NCBI GenBank assembly: GCA_036924835.1
Contig: JBAGRR010000001.1
Span: 5,223,001 to 5,287,000, forward strand
DNA length: 64,000 bases
Origin: Nitrobacteraceae bacterium AZCC 1564
GTDB taxonomy: Bacteria > Pseudomonadota > Alphaproteobacteria > Rhizobiales > Xanthobacteraceae
Direction of reading: 5' to 3'
Position numbers and translations under genes: made by a program. The number at the start of each line of letters is the position of its first letter. Within the stretch, counting starts at the first letter, position 1. The notes beneath the pieces were generated by a model. It made no database searches. It worked only from the letters and a program-made list of their open reading frames with translations, and was not told the DNA's origin. Positions 50,236-58,677 of this stretch are shown piece after piece.

Positions 50236-51539
50236 CGGCTTTCGCGCAGACTCTCGGGGGCTGGTTCCAGCGCACGGTGCCCGGTACCGCGAACGAACGG
50301 GCGACGGCGCTGTGGTCGTTCGCGTATTTCTTCACCCTGCTTGCCGGCTACTACGTGCTGCGTCCGCTGCGCGATCAGATGGGCATTGCGGGCGGAACCA
50401 AAAACCTCCCCTGGCTGTTCACGGCGACGTTTGTCAGCCTGCTCGTGGCACAACCGATCTACGGCGCGCTGGTGGCGAGGCTGCCGCGGGTCCGATTCAT
50501 TCCGATCGTCTACCACTTCTTTGTCGCCAACCTGGTTCTGTTTTGGCTGTTGCTGTTTTTGGACATCGAAAAAGTGATCGTGGCGCGTGTGTTTTTCGTA
50601 TGGGTCAGCGTCTTCAACTTGTTCGCGGTCGCAGTGTTCTGGTCGTTCATGGCCGATCTCTTCACGTCGGAGCAAGGCAAGCGGCTGTTCGGGTTCATCG
50701 GCGCTGGTGGAACCGCCGGCGCGCTTCTCGGTCCACTCCTCACGATCTGGCTCTCGGCGCCGCTCGGTCCGGTCAACCTGCTGATCGCGGCCGCCGTTTT
50801 CCTCGAGCTGGCTGTGCTCTGCGTGCATCGAATTGAACGCGTGGCGGATCCGCCGACGGAAGTCGATCCTCGGCAGCAGCGCATTGGCGGCAGTGCCTTC
50901 GCGGGATTGTCCGAATTGATACGCTCGCCCTATCTCCTGGGTGTGGCCGGCTGGGTCAGCCTACTCTCGTTCGGCGCGACCATTGCCTATTTCGCGCAAG
51001 CCAACATCGTGTCGGCAACGATCCATGGCGCGGCCGCACAAACCCGCCTGTTTGCAAGTATCGATCTCGCGGTCGGGCTGCTGAGCTTGGGGACGCAGGT
51101 CTTTGCCACCGCGACATTCATCAACCGCTTCGGCACCGGCATTGCCGCCGCGACTCTGCCCTCCATTTATGTCGTGGGCTTCGCAGCGCTGGCGATCGCG
51201 CCGAGCCTATCGGTGGTGGTGACACTCCAGGTCGCGCAACGCTGGATGAATTTTGCAATCGCAAATCCGGCGCGGCAGGTTTTCTTCACCGTGGTTGGGC
51301 GCGAGGAAAAGTACAAAGCCAAGAACCTGATCGACGTGGTGGTCTATCGCGGCTCGGACGCGTTGTATGGCTGGGTCTATCACAGCCTGCAGGCGTTGGG
51401 GCTGAAGCTTGGCCTCATCGCGCTCTGCGCGCTGCCGGTCGCAGCGGGCTGGCTCGTTCTCTCAACCGCGCTGGGGCGAACGCAGGAGCGTCTTGCGAAA
51501 ACAGATGACGAAGGAGCGCCGGGATGGCAATCCGAATGA
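50232..51539 (+). CDS. ATP/ADP-antiporter-like MFS permease
   Basis: The 435-residue protein has twelve predicted membrane helices and the opening ATALWSFAYFFTLLAGYYVLRPLRDQMG, which is characteristic of the bacterial MFS subgroup annotated as AAA/Npt-like nucleotide antiporters. It also has LFGFIGAGGTAGALLGPLL and a REEKYKAKNLIDVVVYRG loop. The nucleotide specificity is doubtful in free-living bacteria; other organic anions are possible. It overlaps both the preceding and following genes. Confidence 0.7.
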   Translation: MTAFAQTLGGWFQRTVPGTANERATALWSFAYFFTLLAGYYVLRPLRDQMGIAGGTKNLPWLFTATFVSLLVAQPIYGALVARLPRVRFIPIVYHFFVANLVLFWLLLFLDIEKVIVARVFFVWVSVFNLFAVAVFWSFMADLFTSEQGKRLFGFIGAGGTAGALLGPLLTIWLSAPLGPVNLLIAAAVFLELAVLCVHRIERVADPPTEVDPRQQRIGGSAFAGLSELIRSPYLLGVAGWVSLLSFGATIAYFAQANIVSATIHGAAAQTRLFASIDLAVGLLSLGTQVFATATFINRFGTGIAAATLPSIYVVGFAALAIAPSLSVVVTLQVAQRWMNFAIANPARQVFFTVVGREEKYKAKNLIDVVVYRGSDALYGWVYHSLQALGLKLGLIALCALPVAAGWLVLSTALGRTQERLAKTDDEGAPGWQSE

Positions 51540-52432
51540 CTCGCCAAATCACCCGCCGCGACTTTGCCGCACTCGCCGGCGGACTTCTGGTATCAACCAG
51601 AGCCGTTGCCCAAACGGAGGCGCCGCTGCTTACTCGTGCGATTCCGGGCAGCGGCGAACGCATTCCCTCCGTCGGCCTCGGCACCGCCTATGTTTTCGAT
51701 GCCAATAACGAAGCGACGCGAAGCAAGGCCGATGCAGTCGTGCAGGCTCTGATTAAGAGCGGCGGACGGCTCATCGACACGGCCTCAACCTATGGCGATG
51801 CGGAACGCGTGCTGGGCGAGGTCACGACAACTACCGGCTTGCGCGACAAACTCTTTATCGCCACCAAGCTCGAGTCGCCCGACCCGCAAGAACTCAAGCG
51901 ATCGTTGGCCCGGCTGAAGACTGCAAGCGTCGATTTGCTGCAGCTCCACAACGTCAGGAGCAAGCAGCAATCTCTCCAACGCTTCAGGGAGTGGAAGAAA
52001 CAGGGCCTGTGCCGCTATGTCGGCATCACATCGACATATCGCCGTGACTATCCCGCGGTCGAGGCCGTGCTGGAACGGGAAAAGCCTGATTTCGTCCAGA
52101 TCGACTACTCACTCGATAACCGCGGGGCTGAGAAAACCATCCTGCCACTGGCCGCCGAAATCAAAGCCGGCGTGCTGACCGCGGTACCCTACGGCAACGG
52201 CAGACTGTTCCGCACCGTGCGCGGCAAGGAATTGCCGGAGTGGGCGCGCGTGTTCGCGAACTCGTGGGGACAGTTTTTCCTGAAATATTTGCTCGGCGAT
52301 CCGCGTGTGACCGCTGTGATCCCCGGGACCGGCGATCCCGGTCACATGACGGACAACGCCGGTGCAATGCGCGGCCCGTTGCCCGATCCCGATCAACGCC
52401 GTCGAATGGTCGCGTTTGTCGAGTCGCTTTGA
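51524..52432 (+). CDS. Tat-exported aldo/keto reductase 1
   Basis: The 302-residue protein has a twin-arginine signal (ITRRDFAALAGGLLVSTRAVAQ) and an aldo/keto reductase barrel: GLGTAYVF, LIDTASTYGDAERVLGE (catalytic Asp, Tyr), FIATKLE (Lys), and LLQLHNV (His). The NADP-binding C-terminal part includes TAVIPGTGDP. Export of an NAD(P)-dependent barrel suggests tightly bound cofactor or another periplasmic role. The gene overlaps the permease by 16 bases. Confidence 0.8.
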   Translation: MAIRMTRQITRRDFAALAGGLLVSTRAVAQTEAPLLTRAIPGSGERIPSVGLGTAYVFDANNEATRSKADAVVQALIKSGGRLIDTASTYGDAERVLGEVTTTTGLRDKLFIATKLESPDPQELKRSLARLKTASVDLLQLHNVRSKQQSLQRFREWKKQGLCRYVGITSTYRRDYPAVEAVLEREKPDFVQIDYSLDNRGAEKTILPLAAEIKAGVLTAVPYGNGRLFRTVRGKELPEWARVFANSWGQFFLKYLLGDPRVTAVIPGTGDPGHMTDNAGAMRGPLPDPDQRRRMVAFVESL

Positions 52433-52461
52433 CGCGCATCACGCAGTCGGAGGACAGTGTC

Positions 52462-53415
52462 GTGAACAGGTGCGATACAAGATTGCTGAGCCGGCGTGAC
52501 TTCAACGAACGTTGTGTCGCGCTTGGTTCGTTGCTGACTTTGTCCGGCGCGTTGGCTCTTGATGCAGCGGCTGACGTCGCCGCAACGGGCACAGCGCGGA
52601 CCGTCAAATTTCGCGACGGCACCGTTGTGCCGGCGGTCGGTCAGGGCTCTTGGCGTATCGGGCAGGGAAGACGTCCGGCCGCTGACGAAGAAGAAGCGCT
52701 ACGCACGGGCCTTTCGCTCGGGATGAGCCTGATTGACACATCGGGGGATTACGGCGGAGGCCGTTCCGAGCAATTGATTAAGCGCGTGATTGCCGGTCAG
52801 CGTGACAGCGCCTTTGTGGTCTCAAAGGTGGAAGCCAATGAGGCCACGGGAGATGCGATGGTGCGTGCTTGCGAGGCGAGCCTTTCCCGGCTCGGTACTG
52901 ATCATCTCGATCTCTATTTGCTGCACGCGCCAACTTCGAGCGCCAAATTTCCTAAGGTCGTGGCGGGATTCGAGCGCCTACGCGCAGCGGGCAAGATTCG
53001 TTCCTGGGGCGTGTCCAACTTCACAGTCTCCCAAATGGATGATCTGTTCCATATTCCACAAGGCGATCGCTGCGTGACCAATCAGGTCTTTTACAACCTC
53101 CGCGGACGCAGCATTGAACGCGACCTACTACCATGGTGCGAACGACACGGCATGCCGGTGATGGCCTATTCGCCGCTTGGCGGCCTCGGCGCCAGCCTAT
53201 TGAGCGATCCCACTCTTAAGCGTATTGCTGCAGCACACGCTTGCTCCGCCGCCGCTGTTGCACTGGCCTGGACCATCCGCAGCGGCAACGTCATTGCAAT
53301 TCCCGAATCCGGGTCCGTCGCACACGTCAAGGAAAACGCTGTCGCACTGTCATTGACACTGGCACCTCAGGAGCTTCAAACACTGGATGAAGCGCATCCG
53401 CTATCGGGCCGCTAG
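52462..53415 (+). CDS. Tat-exported aldo/keto reductase 2
   Basis: Starting at GTG 52462 (GGAGGA eight bases upstream), the 317-residue protein has a twin-arginine leader (LSRRDFNERCVALGSLLTLSGALA) and the barrel motifs SLIDTSGDYGGGRSEQLI (Asp, Tyr), VVSKVE (Lys), LYLLHAP (His) and IAIPESGSVAHVKEN at the cofactor site. It is only distantly related to the preceding reductase, so the pair is not a recent duplication. It is the last gene of the unit; a GCGTTTTC-type repeat fragment follows. Confidence 0.8.
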   Translation: MNRCDTRLLSRRDFNERCVALGSLLTLSGALALDAAADVAATGTARTVKFRDGTVVPAVGQGSWRIGQGRRPAADEEEALRTGLSLGMSLIDTSGDYGGGRSEQLIKRVIAGQRDSAFVVSKVEANEATGDAMVRACEASLSRLGTDHLDLYLLHAPTSSAKFPKVVAGFERLRAAGKIRSWGVSNFTVSQMDDLFHIPQGDRCVTNQVFYNLRGRSIERDLLPWCERHGMPVMAYSPLGGLGASLLSDPTLKRIAAAHACSAAAVALAWTIRSGNVIAIPESGSVAHVKENAVALSLTLAPQELQTLDEAHPLSGR

Positions 53416-53455
53416 AACGTTTTCGTGCGAAGTGGCTACCGAATTGGCGTTTTTC
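53413..53455 (+). repeat. Degenerate GCGTTTTC-type repeat fragment
   Basis: AGAACGTTTTCGTGCGAAGTGGC matches the left half of the interspersed repeat at 22121 and 27818. It overlaps the stop codon of the second aldo/keto reductase gene. Confidence 0.55.
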
Positions 53456-53570
53456 AGTGCGTTTGCCACCGTCCACAAATCGTTTATTGATCATGGCATG
53501 GCAAGATGTTGCCTGGCTGATCGGGTACGCGTGACCCGTTCACCTTTCAGAAAGATCAAATCCGGATCAC

Positions 53571-54170
53571 ATGACAATGAATAGCGCGCTACGGCCGGCG
53601 GAAATCGTAAAGGTTGGTCATCCAGTCCTTCGCGAGGGCACTCGATTGGTCTCACCCGAACTCTTCGGTGCGCCTGCTCTCAATGAGCTCATCGAAGTCA
53701 TGCGCGTGACGCTGAACGGCAAGGGGGTTGGTCTCGCCGCTCCGCAGATTGCCGTGCCACTCCGTCTCTTCGTCATCGAAGACACCGAAGATCGCATGCA
53801 ACATCTCAGCGTGGAGCAGCGGCGCGATCGGCATCGCCATCCGTTCCCGTTCGAAGCGGTGATCAATCCAACCTGGCGCGCCACGTCGCCGCGCATCGCA
53901 ATCGAACCCGAAGGTTGCTTGAGTATCCCGGGTTTCAAAGCTGACGTCCCGCGTTTCTGGGCGATCGAGGCAGAGGGCTACACCCCGAAAGGTGAGCGCA
54001 AACGATGGTCGCTTGAGGGATGGCCAGCCCGCATCTTCCAACATGAGATCGACCATCTCGACGGTCTGCTCCTGACCGATCGCATGCTCGCGCACACGCT
54101 GGCATCAACCGAGCCGGTCGGGGATGGGGTCGATGCGGAGCTTCTTGCAAAGCTTGGTGTGAATGGATGA
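53571..54170 (+). CDS. def: Peptide deformylase (secondary)
   Basis: The 199-residue protein has all three deformylase motifs: GVGLAAPQ (residues 52-59), EGCLS (114-118, metal-ligand Cys116) and QHEIDH (157-162, both His ligands and Glu159). The family removes the formyl group from nascent peptides with Fe2+ or Ni2+. The 20-residue insertion MQHLSVEQRRDRHRHPFPFE and the extended C-terminus suggest that it is a second, divergent copy in addition to a housekeeping one elsewhere. Confidence 0.85.
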   Translation: MTMNSALRPAEIVKVGHPVLREGTRLVSPELFGAPALNELIEVMRVTLNGKGVGLAAPQIAVPLRLFVIEDTEDRMQHLSVEQRRDRHRHPFPFEAVINPTWRATSPRIAIEPEGCLSIPGFKADVPRFWAIEAEGYTPKGERKRWSLEGWPARIFQHEIDHLDGLLLTDRMLAHTLASTEPVGDGVDAELLAKLGVNG

Positions 54171-54233
54171 TGGCGACGAGCGGGCAGAATGCCCGGCCGT
54201 GCGCCGCCATCACCTCCGCACGGTGATGGCACT

Positions 54234-54300
54234 GTAACCCGCCGCTGGCTGACGGTCGATCGCCGCGATCGGGACGTAACCTTTCTTCCTCTGCAGCGAA
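54234..54300 (+). promoter_or_regulatory. Candidate SigF-type promoter(s) of the bufferin operon
   Basis: GTAACC (54276-54281) followed after 15 bases by CGAA (54297-54300) resembles the Caulobacter SigF consensus, GTAACC-16-CGAA as I recall it. A second GTAACC lies at 54234-54239, with CGAT 17 bases further. The sites are 86 and about 128 bases before the bufA start. The sigma factor encoded in the same operon would be expected to use them. The spacing is off by one base, so this needs mapping. Confidence 0.5.
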
Positions 54301-54385
54301 CATTTCTACAGGCGTATCGGCACCGATTTCGCCGGGCGGGTAGCCGCACGACCCGCGACACCAATTTCAGTCGGGAGGAATAGGT

Positions 54386-54733
54386 ATGTCCAATCGTATG
54401 CTGCCAGCACTTGTAGCTGGCGCTTTTGCCGCAGCAATTGGCTCATTCGCTGCCGTTTCGGCAAATGCCGAGGACACGATGAAGCCGATGAGCAAAGAAG
54501 ACATGATGAAGGTTCGGGACGCGAACCAAAAGCGCATGACCGCTGAGAAACTGGAGAAGTGCTTCGGGGTGTCGTTGAAGGGGCAGAACGACTGTTATGC
54601 CGGTGCCGGGACCACTTGCGCCGGAACGAGCACCGCAGACTATCAGGGCAATGCCTTCAAGCTCGTGCCCAAGGGGACCTGCACTGCGATGAAGACGCCG
54701 AAAGGGACCGGCAGCCTGACGCCGACAGCGTAA
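54386..54733 (+). CDS. bufA: Bufferin precursor (DUF2282 family)
   Basis: The 115-residue protein has a signal peptide (cleavage near SANA-ED) and the DUF2282 core with four cysteines: [19 protein letters not shown] (Cys59, Cys70), GTTCAGTS (Cys78) and KGTCTAM (Cys99). In Caulobacter such bufferins are RiPPs whose cysteines are converted into sulfur heterocycles by the MNIO enzyme BufB; they bind copper in the periplasm. AGGAGGAATA-type bases precede the start. A 326-bp hairpin array separates it from the modification genes. Confidence 0.9.
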   Translation: MSNRMLPALVAGAFAAAIGSFAAVSANAEDTMKPMSKEDMMKVRDANQKRMTAEKLEKCFGVSLKGQNDCYAGAGTTCAGTSTADYQGNAFKLVPKGTCTAMKTPKGTGSLTPTA

Positions 54734-54740
54734 GGGGCAC

Positions 54741-55067
54741 TAGTGTGGTGGTTCACAAGTTCGCTTCATCTTCACCTCGAGTCCTTCCAGCGAACTTCTG
54801 AACCTAAACCACACTAGTGCCGCGGATTTGAAGTTCTTCCGAGTGAGCCGCAAGCTCGATGAAGAACTTCAAATCCAAAAGCGGCACTAGAATCATAGTC
54901 TTGCTAGTGTCCCTTTGATTCCGAAGTTCGCATCCGAACAGGCCGCAATCCTGTGCGTACTTCGGAATCGGGACACTAGAATCATAGATTTGCTAGTGTC
55001 CTTTCGAATCCAAAGTTCGCTACGGAGCGTGCCGCACGATGAGGCGAACTTTGGATTCGGGACACTC
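54741..55067 (-). mobile_element. Nested repeat modules B-[D-linker-C]-linker-A between bufA and bufB
   Basis: Order: hairpin B (54743-54814), TA, hairpin D (54817-54887), TA, linker GAATCATAGTCTTGC, TA, hairpin C (54907-54976), TA, linker GAATCATAGATTTGC (54979-54993), TA, hairpin A (54996-55065). Removing D-linker-C with one TA (162 bp) leaves a standard B-linker-A module, so one module was inserted in the TA between hairpin B and the linker of another. The right outer TA has become TC. Confidence 0.9.
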
Positions 55068-55094
55068 GCGCAGGTGGGCTCATTCCACCTGCGC
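55068..55094 (+). promoter_or_regulatory. Stem-loop before bufB
   Basis: GCGCAGGTGG and CCACCTGCGC form a perfect 10-bp stem with a 7-base loop, located 18 bases before the bufB start and overlapping no repeat module. There is no T run, so it may be an mRNA-processing or expression-dampening structure rather than a full terminator. Precursor-to-enzyme ratios in RiPP operons are often set in this way; this is inference. Confidence 0.6.
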
Positions 55095-55111
55095 TCCCAG
55101 GGAGCACTGCT

Positions 55112-55996
55112 ATGGTCTCATCCTGCGGCTCTCGAACATTGATTCCTCAACGCGCCGGCGTCGGACTCAAGGCTGAGCACTATCGACACATCGTCGAGAT
55201 GAAACCCGACATCGGCTTCTTCGAGGTTCATGCGGAAAACTACATGGGGGAGGGCGGTCCTCCGCATCGCTATTTGACAGCGATCCGGGAATGCTATCCG
55301 CTGTCGCTCCACGGCGTTGGCTTGTCGATCGGTGCGGACCGGCCGCTCGATCGAGGACATCTACAACGCCTGAAGCACCTGATCTCACGCTACGAGCCGG
55401 GATTGTTTTCCGAGCATCTCGCCTGGTCGTCGCACGATACCGGCTTCCTCAACGACCTGCTGCCGCTTCCCTATACAAGTGAAACGCTCGACCGCGTCTG
55501 CGAGCACATCGACGAGGTTCAGGAAACGCTGGGCTGCCGGATGTTGCTCGAGAATCCATCGACTTATCTCGCTTTCGCGGAAAGCACTTATTCCGAAACC
55601 GATTTCATCACCGAGGTGGTGCGGAGAACGGGATGCGGCCTGTTGCTCGACGTCAACAATGTTCATGTCGCATCGACCAACCAGCAATGGAATGCGGAAG
55701 CTTACATTGACACCTATCCGCTTGCGCATGTCCAAGAGATTCATCTCGCGGGCTATGCGCGCGAGATGGACGAGGTCGGCCGGCCACTCCTGATCGACAC
55801 GCACAATCGGCCTGTCGACGACATCGTGTGGGGCCTGTTTGAGCACACAATCCGGCGGACAGGCCCGAAGCCGACGCTGATCGAATGGGATTCCGACGTG
55901 CCCACATGGCTGGAACTGAAGGCCGAGGCCGAGCGGGCGGACGCGGTCATGGCCGCGGCCCGGCCCCGAGAGTTAAGTCATGCGTCGGCTCGCTGA
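55112..55996 (+). CDS. bufB: MNIO-family bufferin-modifying enzyme (DUF692)
   Basis: The 294-residue protein is a TIM-barrel multinuclear non-haem iron-dependent oxidative enzyme: [36 protein letters not shown] (landmarks), [54 protein letters not shown], and VQEIHLAGY. The His, Asp and Glu residues in these segments are the iron ligands. It converts bufferin cysteines to heterocycles together with BufC. The start of bufC overlaps its end. Confidence 0.9.
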   Translation: MVSSCGSRTLIPQRAGVGLKAEHYRHIVEMKPDIGFFEVHAENYMGEGGPPHRYLTAIRECYPLSLHGVGLSIGADRPLDRGHLQRLKHLISRYEPGLFSEHLAWSSHDTGFLNDLLPLPYTSETLDRVCEHIDEVQETLGCRMLLENPSTYLAFAESTYSETDFITEVVRRTGCGLLLDVNNVHVASTNQQWNAEAYIDTYPLAHVQEIHLAGYAREMDEVGRPLLIDTHNRPVDDIVWGLFEHTIRRTGPKPTLIEWDSDVPTWLELKAEAERADAVMAAARPRELSHASAR

Positions 55997-56786
55997 AAGG
56001 CAAAGAGAATTCGCCGAAGCGCTGCTCGATCGCGAGTGGCCGGTGCCATCTGGCCTGGTCGGTCCTGACGGCGCACCGAGCGCGCGGCGCTTCGCGGTCT
56101 ACCGCAACAATGTTGTGGCGGGCCTTATCGATACGCTGCAGTCGGCCTTTCCGGCGGTTTGCCGCATCGTTGGTCAGGACTTCTTCCGTGCGATGGCGCG
56201 GGTCTACGTCGCGCACCGACCGCCGGATTCGCCGATCATGCTCGGCTATGGCGCAGGCTTTCCCGATTTCATCGGCGACTTTGAGCCTGCAGCCACGTTG
56301 CCATATCTTGCGGACGTCGCCCGCATCGAGCGGGCGTGGAGCGAGGCTTATCATGCCGCCGAGGCAGAACCGCTCTATCCAGCCGTGCTTGCAGCGCTCG
56401 CTCCGGACGCGCTTCCTTCCCTGCGCCTTATCCTTCATCCCTCCGTCCGAATTGTTCAGTCCCGTTTTCCCGCCGTCACGATCTGGCGGATGAATGTTGG
56501 TGATGGCATTCCTGCACCGGTCGATCTCGATGCCGGTGACGAAGATGCTATCATTGCCCGGCCAGAAGCTGATGTCGAAGTCCGGTTGCTTCCGGAAGGA
56601 GGCGCTGCCTTCATCGCCGCACTTCGCGATGAACGCTCGGTCCTGGACGCAACCAAAGTGGCATTGAGGATCAACGGCCGGTTCGATCTCTCAGGCAATC
56701 TGACTGGACTGCTGCAGGCCGGTGCGATCGTTGATGTCACGATGAGTGTCGATCGAGGCGCACCAATTCCGGCGCGGCAAGCATAA
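55980..56786 (+). CDS. bufC: Bufferin partner protein (DUF2063)
   Basis: The 268-residue protein has the N-terminal DUF2063 domain: [71 protein letters not shown] (landmarks), and a C-terminal strand-rich domain. In MNIO systems this partner recognises the precursor peptide and presents it to the enzyme. It overlaps bufB by 17 bases and is followed two bases later by the DoxX gene. Confidence 0.9.
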   Translation: MRRLAERQREFAEALLDREWPVPSGLVGPDGAPSARRFAVYRNNVVAGLIDTLQSAFPAVCRIVGQDFFRAMARVYVAHRPPDSPIMLGYGAGFPDFIGDFEPAATLPYLADVARIERAWSEAYHAAEAEPLYPAVLAALAPDALPSLRLILHPSVRIVQSRFPAVTIWRMNVGDGIPAPVDLDAGDEDAIIARPEADVEVRLLPEGGAAFIAALRDERSVLDATKVALRINGRFDLSGNLTGLLQAGAIVDVTMSVDRGAPIPARQA

Positions 56787-56788
56787 CG

Positions 56789-57307
56789 ATGACGAAGACA
56801 CGGACCAGCATCGGTCTCGTCAATCAGGTGGTGAGACGCACCCTAAGCTACCTGGAGCAATTGGCTTGTCTCGTCGCGCCACCAGTTCTTCGCGTTGCGC
56901 TCGCGGTTCCTTTTTTCCGATCTGGTCTTACCCGCTGGGACGGATTCCTGTCACTGTCGCCAAGCGCGGCCTATCTCTTCGAGGAAGAGTTCAAGCTCCA
57001 CATTCTCGGAAGTGCCTATGATTTACCCATGCCACTCGTCATCGCCCATATCACCGGCATCGCCGAGATCGTCTTACCGATCCTGCTGATCCTGGGATTA
57101 GGTACGCGGTTCGCCGCACTCGGTCTGCTTGTCATGACCGGCGTTATCCAACTCGTTGTCCCGGAAGGATGGGCGAATTTCCATTTGCCATGGGCGGCGA
57201 TGGCGCTCAGCATCGTCGCGCTCGGTCCTGGTCCGCTGTCGTTCGATCATGCGCTCGACCGTATGAGCGATGCAGGTTCGTCCCGACACGAAGAGGGCGG
57301 GCAATGA
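56789..57307 (+). CDS. DoxX family membrane protein
   Basis: The 172-residue protein has about four membrane helices with the DoxX pattern: FFRSGLTRWDGFLSLSPSAAYLFEEEFKLHILG, then AHITGIAEIVLPILLILGLGTRFAALGLLVMTGVIQLV, in landmarks. DoxX proteins often accompany bufferin operons and are thought to take part in membrane redox or thiol chemistry. Its stop overlaps the start of the sigma factor gene. Confidence 0.85.
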   Translation: MTKTRTSIGLVNQVVRRTLSYLEQLACLVAPPVLRVALAVPFFRSGLTRWDGFLSLSPSAAYLFEEEFKLHILGSAYDLPMPLVIAHITGIAEIVLPILLILGLGTRFAALGLLVMTGVIQLVVPEGWANFHLPWAAMALSIVALGPGPLSFDHALDRMSDAGSSRHEEGGQ

Positions 57308-57975
57308 GCGACGATCCGCGAAGGCAGGCCATGCCGCTGCGAATTGTCGGGGGACGAAATGATCCCCAATCCCCGATCGACCCTCGGCAATCGGCCGGAG
57401 GCAGCAACAATTGCTCCATTCCAGACGTTGACTGGACCATTCTCATGGCCCGCGCCCAGGATGGGGACGGCATGGCCTATCTACGTCTGCTGCAGGAGGT
57501 TACGCCTTATTTGCGCGTGCTTGCGGCTCGGCGCTATCGCGAGCCTCCGGATATCGAGGACGCTGTCCAGGATGTTCTTCTGACCGTGCACGCGATCCGG
57601 CAGACGTTCGACCCTACGAGGCCATTTGGCCCTTGGCTCGTTGCCATCGCCAACCGGCGGTTCGTCGATCGACTCCGCCGCCAAGGCAGGCGAAGGGCAC
57701 GCGAAACGCCGCTGACGAGCGAGCACGAAACCTTCGCAGACGTTACAACGAACCTTGAAGAGAGAACGGATGGGCATGGTCTGGAGGGAGCGATCGAAAA
57801 TCTGCCGCCCGTGCAGAAGCAAGCGATAGAACTGCTCAAGCTCAAGGAGATGTCATTGAAGGAGGCCGCAAGCGTGACGGGTCTGTCGATCGCATCGCTC
57901 AAGGTTGCGACGCATCGTGCCTTGCAGAGCTTGCGCAGGATGCTGGCCGAGCGGGACGATGGAGGAAGTCGATGA
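57304..57975 (+). CDS. sigF: ECF sigma factor (SigF-like)
   Basis: The 223-residue protein has a 45-residue N-terminal extension, sigma region 2 (YLRLLQEVTPYLRVLAARRY...DIEDAVQDVLLTVHAIRQTFDPTRPFGPWLVAIANRRFVDRLRR) and region 4 (LPPVQKQAIELLKLKEMSLKEAASVTGLSIASLKVATHRALQSLRRML), given as landmarks. It is followed by an NrsF gene, as with SigF of Caulobacter, which responds to heavy metals. It overlaps both neighbours by four bases and thus forms part of the same transcript, allowing positive feedback. Confidence 0.85.
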   Translation: MSDDPRRQAMPLRIVGGRNDPQSPIDPRQSAGGSNNCSIPDVDWTILMARAQDGDGMAYLRLLQEVTPYLRVLAARRYREPPDIEDAVQDVLLTVHAIRQTFDPTRPFGPWLVAIANRRFVDRLRRQGRRRARETPLTSEHETFADVTTNLEERTDGHGLEGAIENLPPVQKQAIELLKLKEMSLKEAASVTGLSIASLKVATHRALQSLRRMLAERDDGGSR

Positions 57976-58637
57976 AGACCTCTGATCTCATTGCCGCCCT
58001 TGCCACGGACTTGCCGCCGGTCAAGCGCCTGAGAGCACCGCTGGTGCGTGCGGCCTATTGGCTGGCAATTGCCTTGTTTGTGCTGGCGCTGCTGGCCGTC
58101 AGCCAGGGATTTCGTCAGGATCTTGCATCGCGGTTAAACGATCCCGCGTTTGTCCTGAGCATGGCGTCCTCGCTTCTCACCGGCGTCCTGGCAACCGTCG
58201 CTGCCTTCCAGGTGAGTCTGCCGGATCGCTCACGGCTATGGCTGCTGCTGCCGCTTCCGGCGTTGGTCTTGTGGCTGTCGAACATCGGCTATCAATGTTT
58301 GACGCAATGGATCAGTATCGGTCCCGAAGGCGTCACCCTGGGAGAAGCGGCGCGCTGCTTCGCCACTGTCCTTCTCACAGGATTGCCGCTCTCCCTCGTG
58401 ATGCTGGTGATGCTGCGTTACACCGCGCTGCTTCACCCGACAGCGGCGACATTGATGGGTGGTCTTGCGGTTGCAGCAATGACCGCGACAGCACTGGCGT
58501 TGCTCCATGTGATGGACGCCAGCATGATGATCCTGGTGTGGAACTTGGGCACCGCGGCTCTGTTCGTTGGCCTTGGCGCCGTGTTCGGCAGGGGGATGCT
58601 TTCCAAGCTCGCGCCTCAACCGAGGGCAGGCAATTAG
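57972..58637 (+). CDS. nrsF: NrsF-type anti-sigma factor (DUF1109)
   Basis: The 221-residue protein begins with the cytoplasmic LIAALATDLPPVKRLRAP segment typical of DUF1109 and then has six membrane helices. The two Cys residues in NIGYQCLTQW and GEAARCFATVL correspond to the conserved pair of NrsF proteins, which in Caulobacter is needed to sense chromate and cadmium. It should hold the sigma factor inactive at the membrane until metal stress. Confidence 0.85.
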   Translation: MKTSDLIAALATDLPPVKRLRAPLVRAAYWLAIALFVLALLAVSQGFRQDLASRLNDPAFVLSMASSLLTGVLATVAAFQVSLPDRSRLWLLLPLPALVLWLSNIGYQCLTQWISIGPEGVTLGEAARCFATVLLTGLPLSLVMLVMLRYTALLHPTAATLMGGLAVAAMTATALALLHVMDASMMILVWNLGTAALFVGLGAVFGRGMLSKLAPQPRAGN

Positions 58638-58677
58638 GTCATGCTCAACGCTTGAAGGGAAATCTCACGCAAAAACA

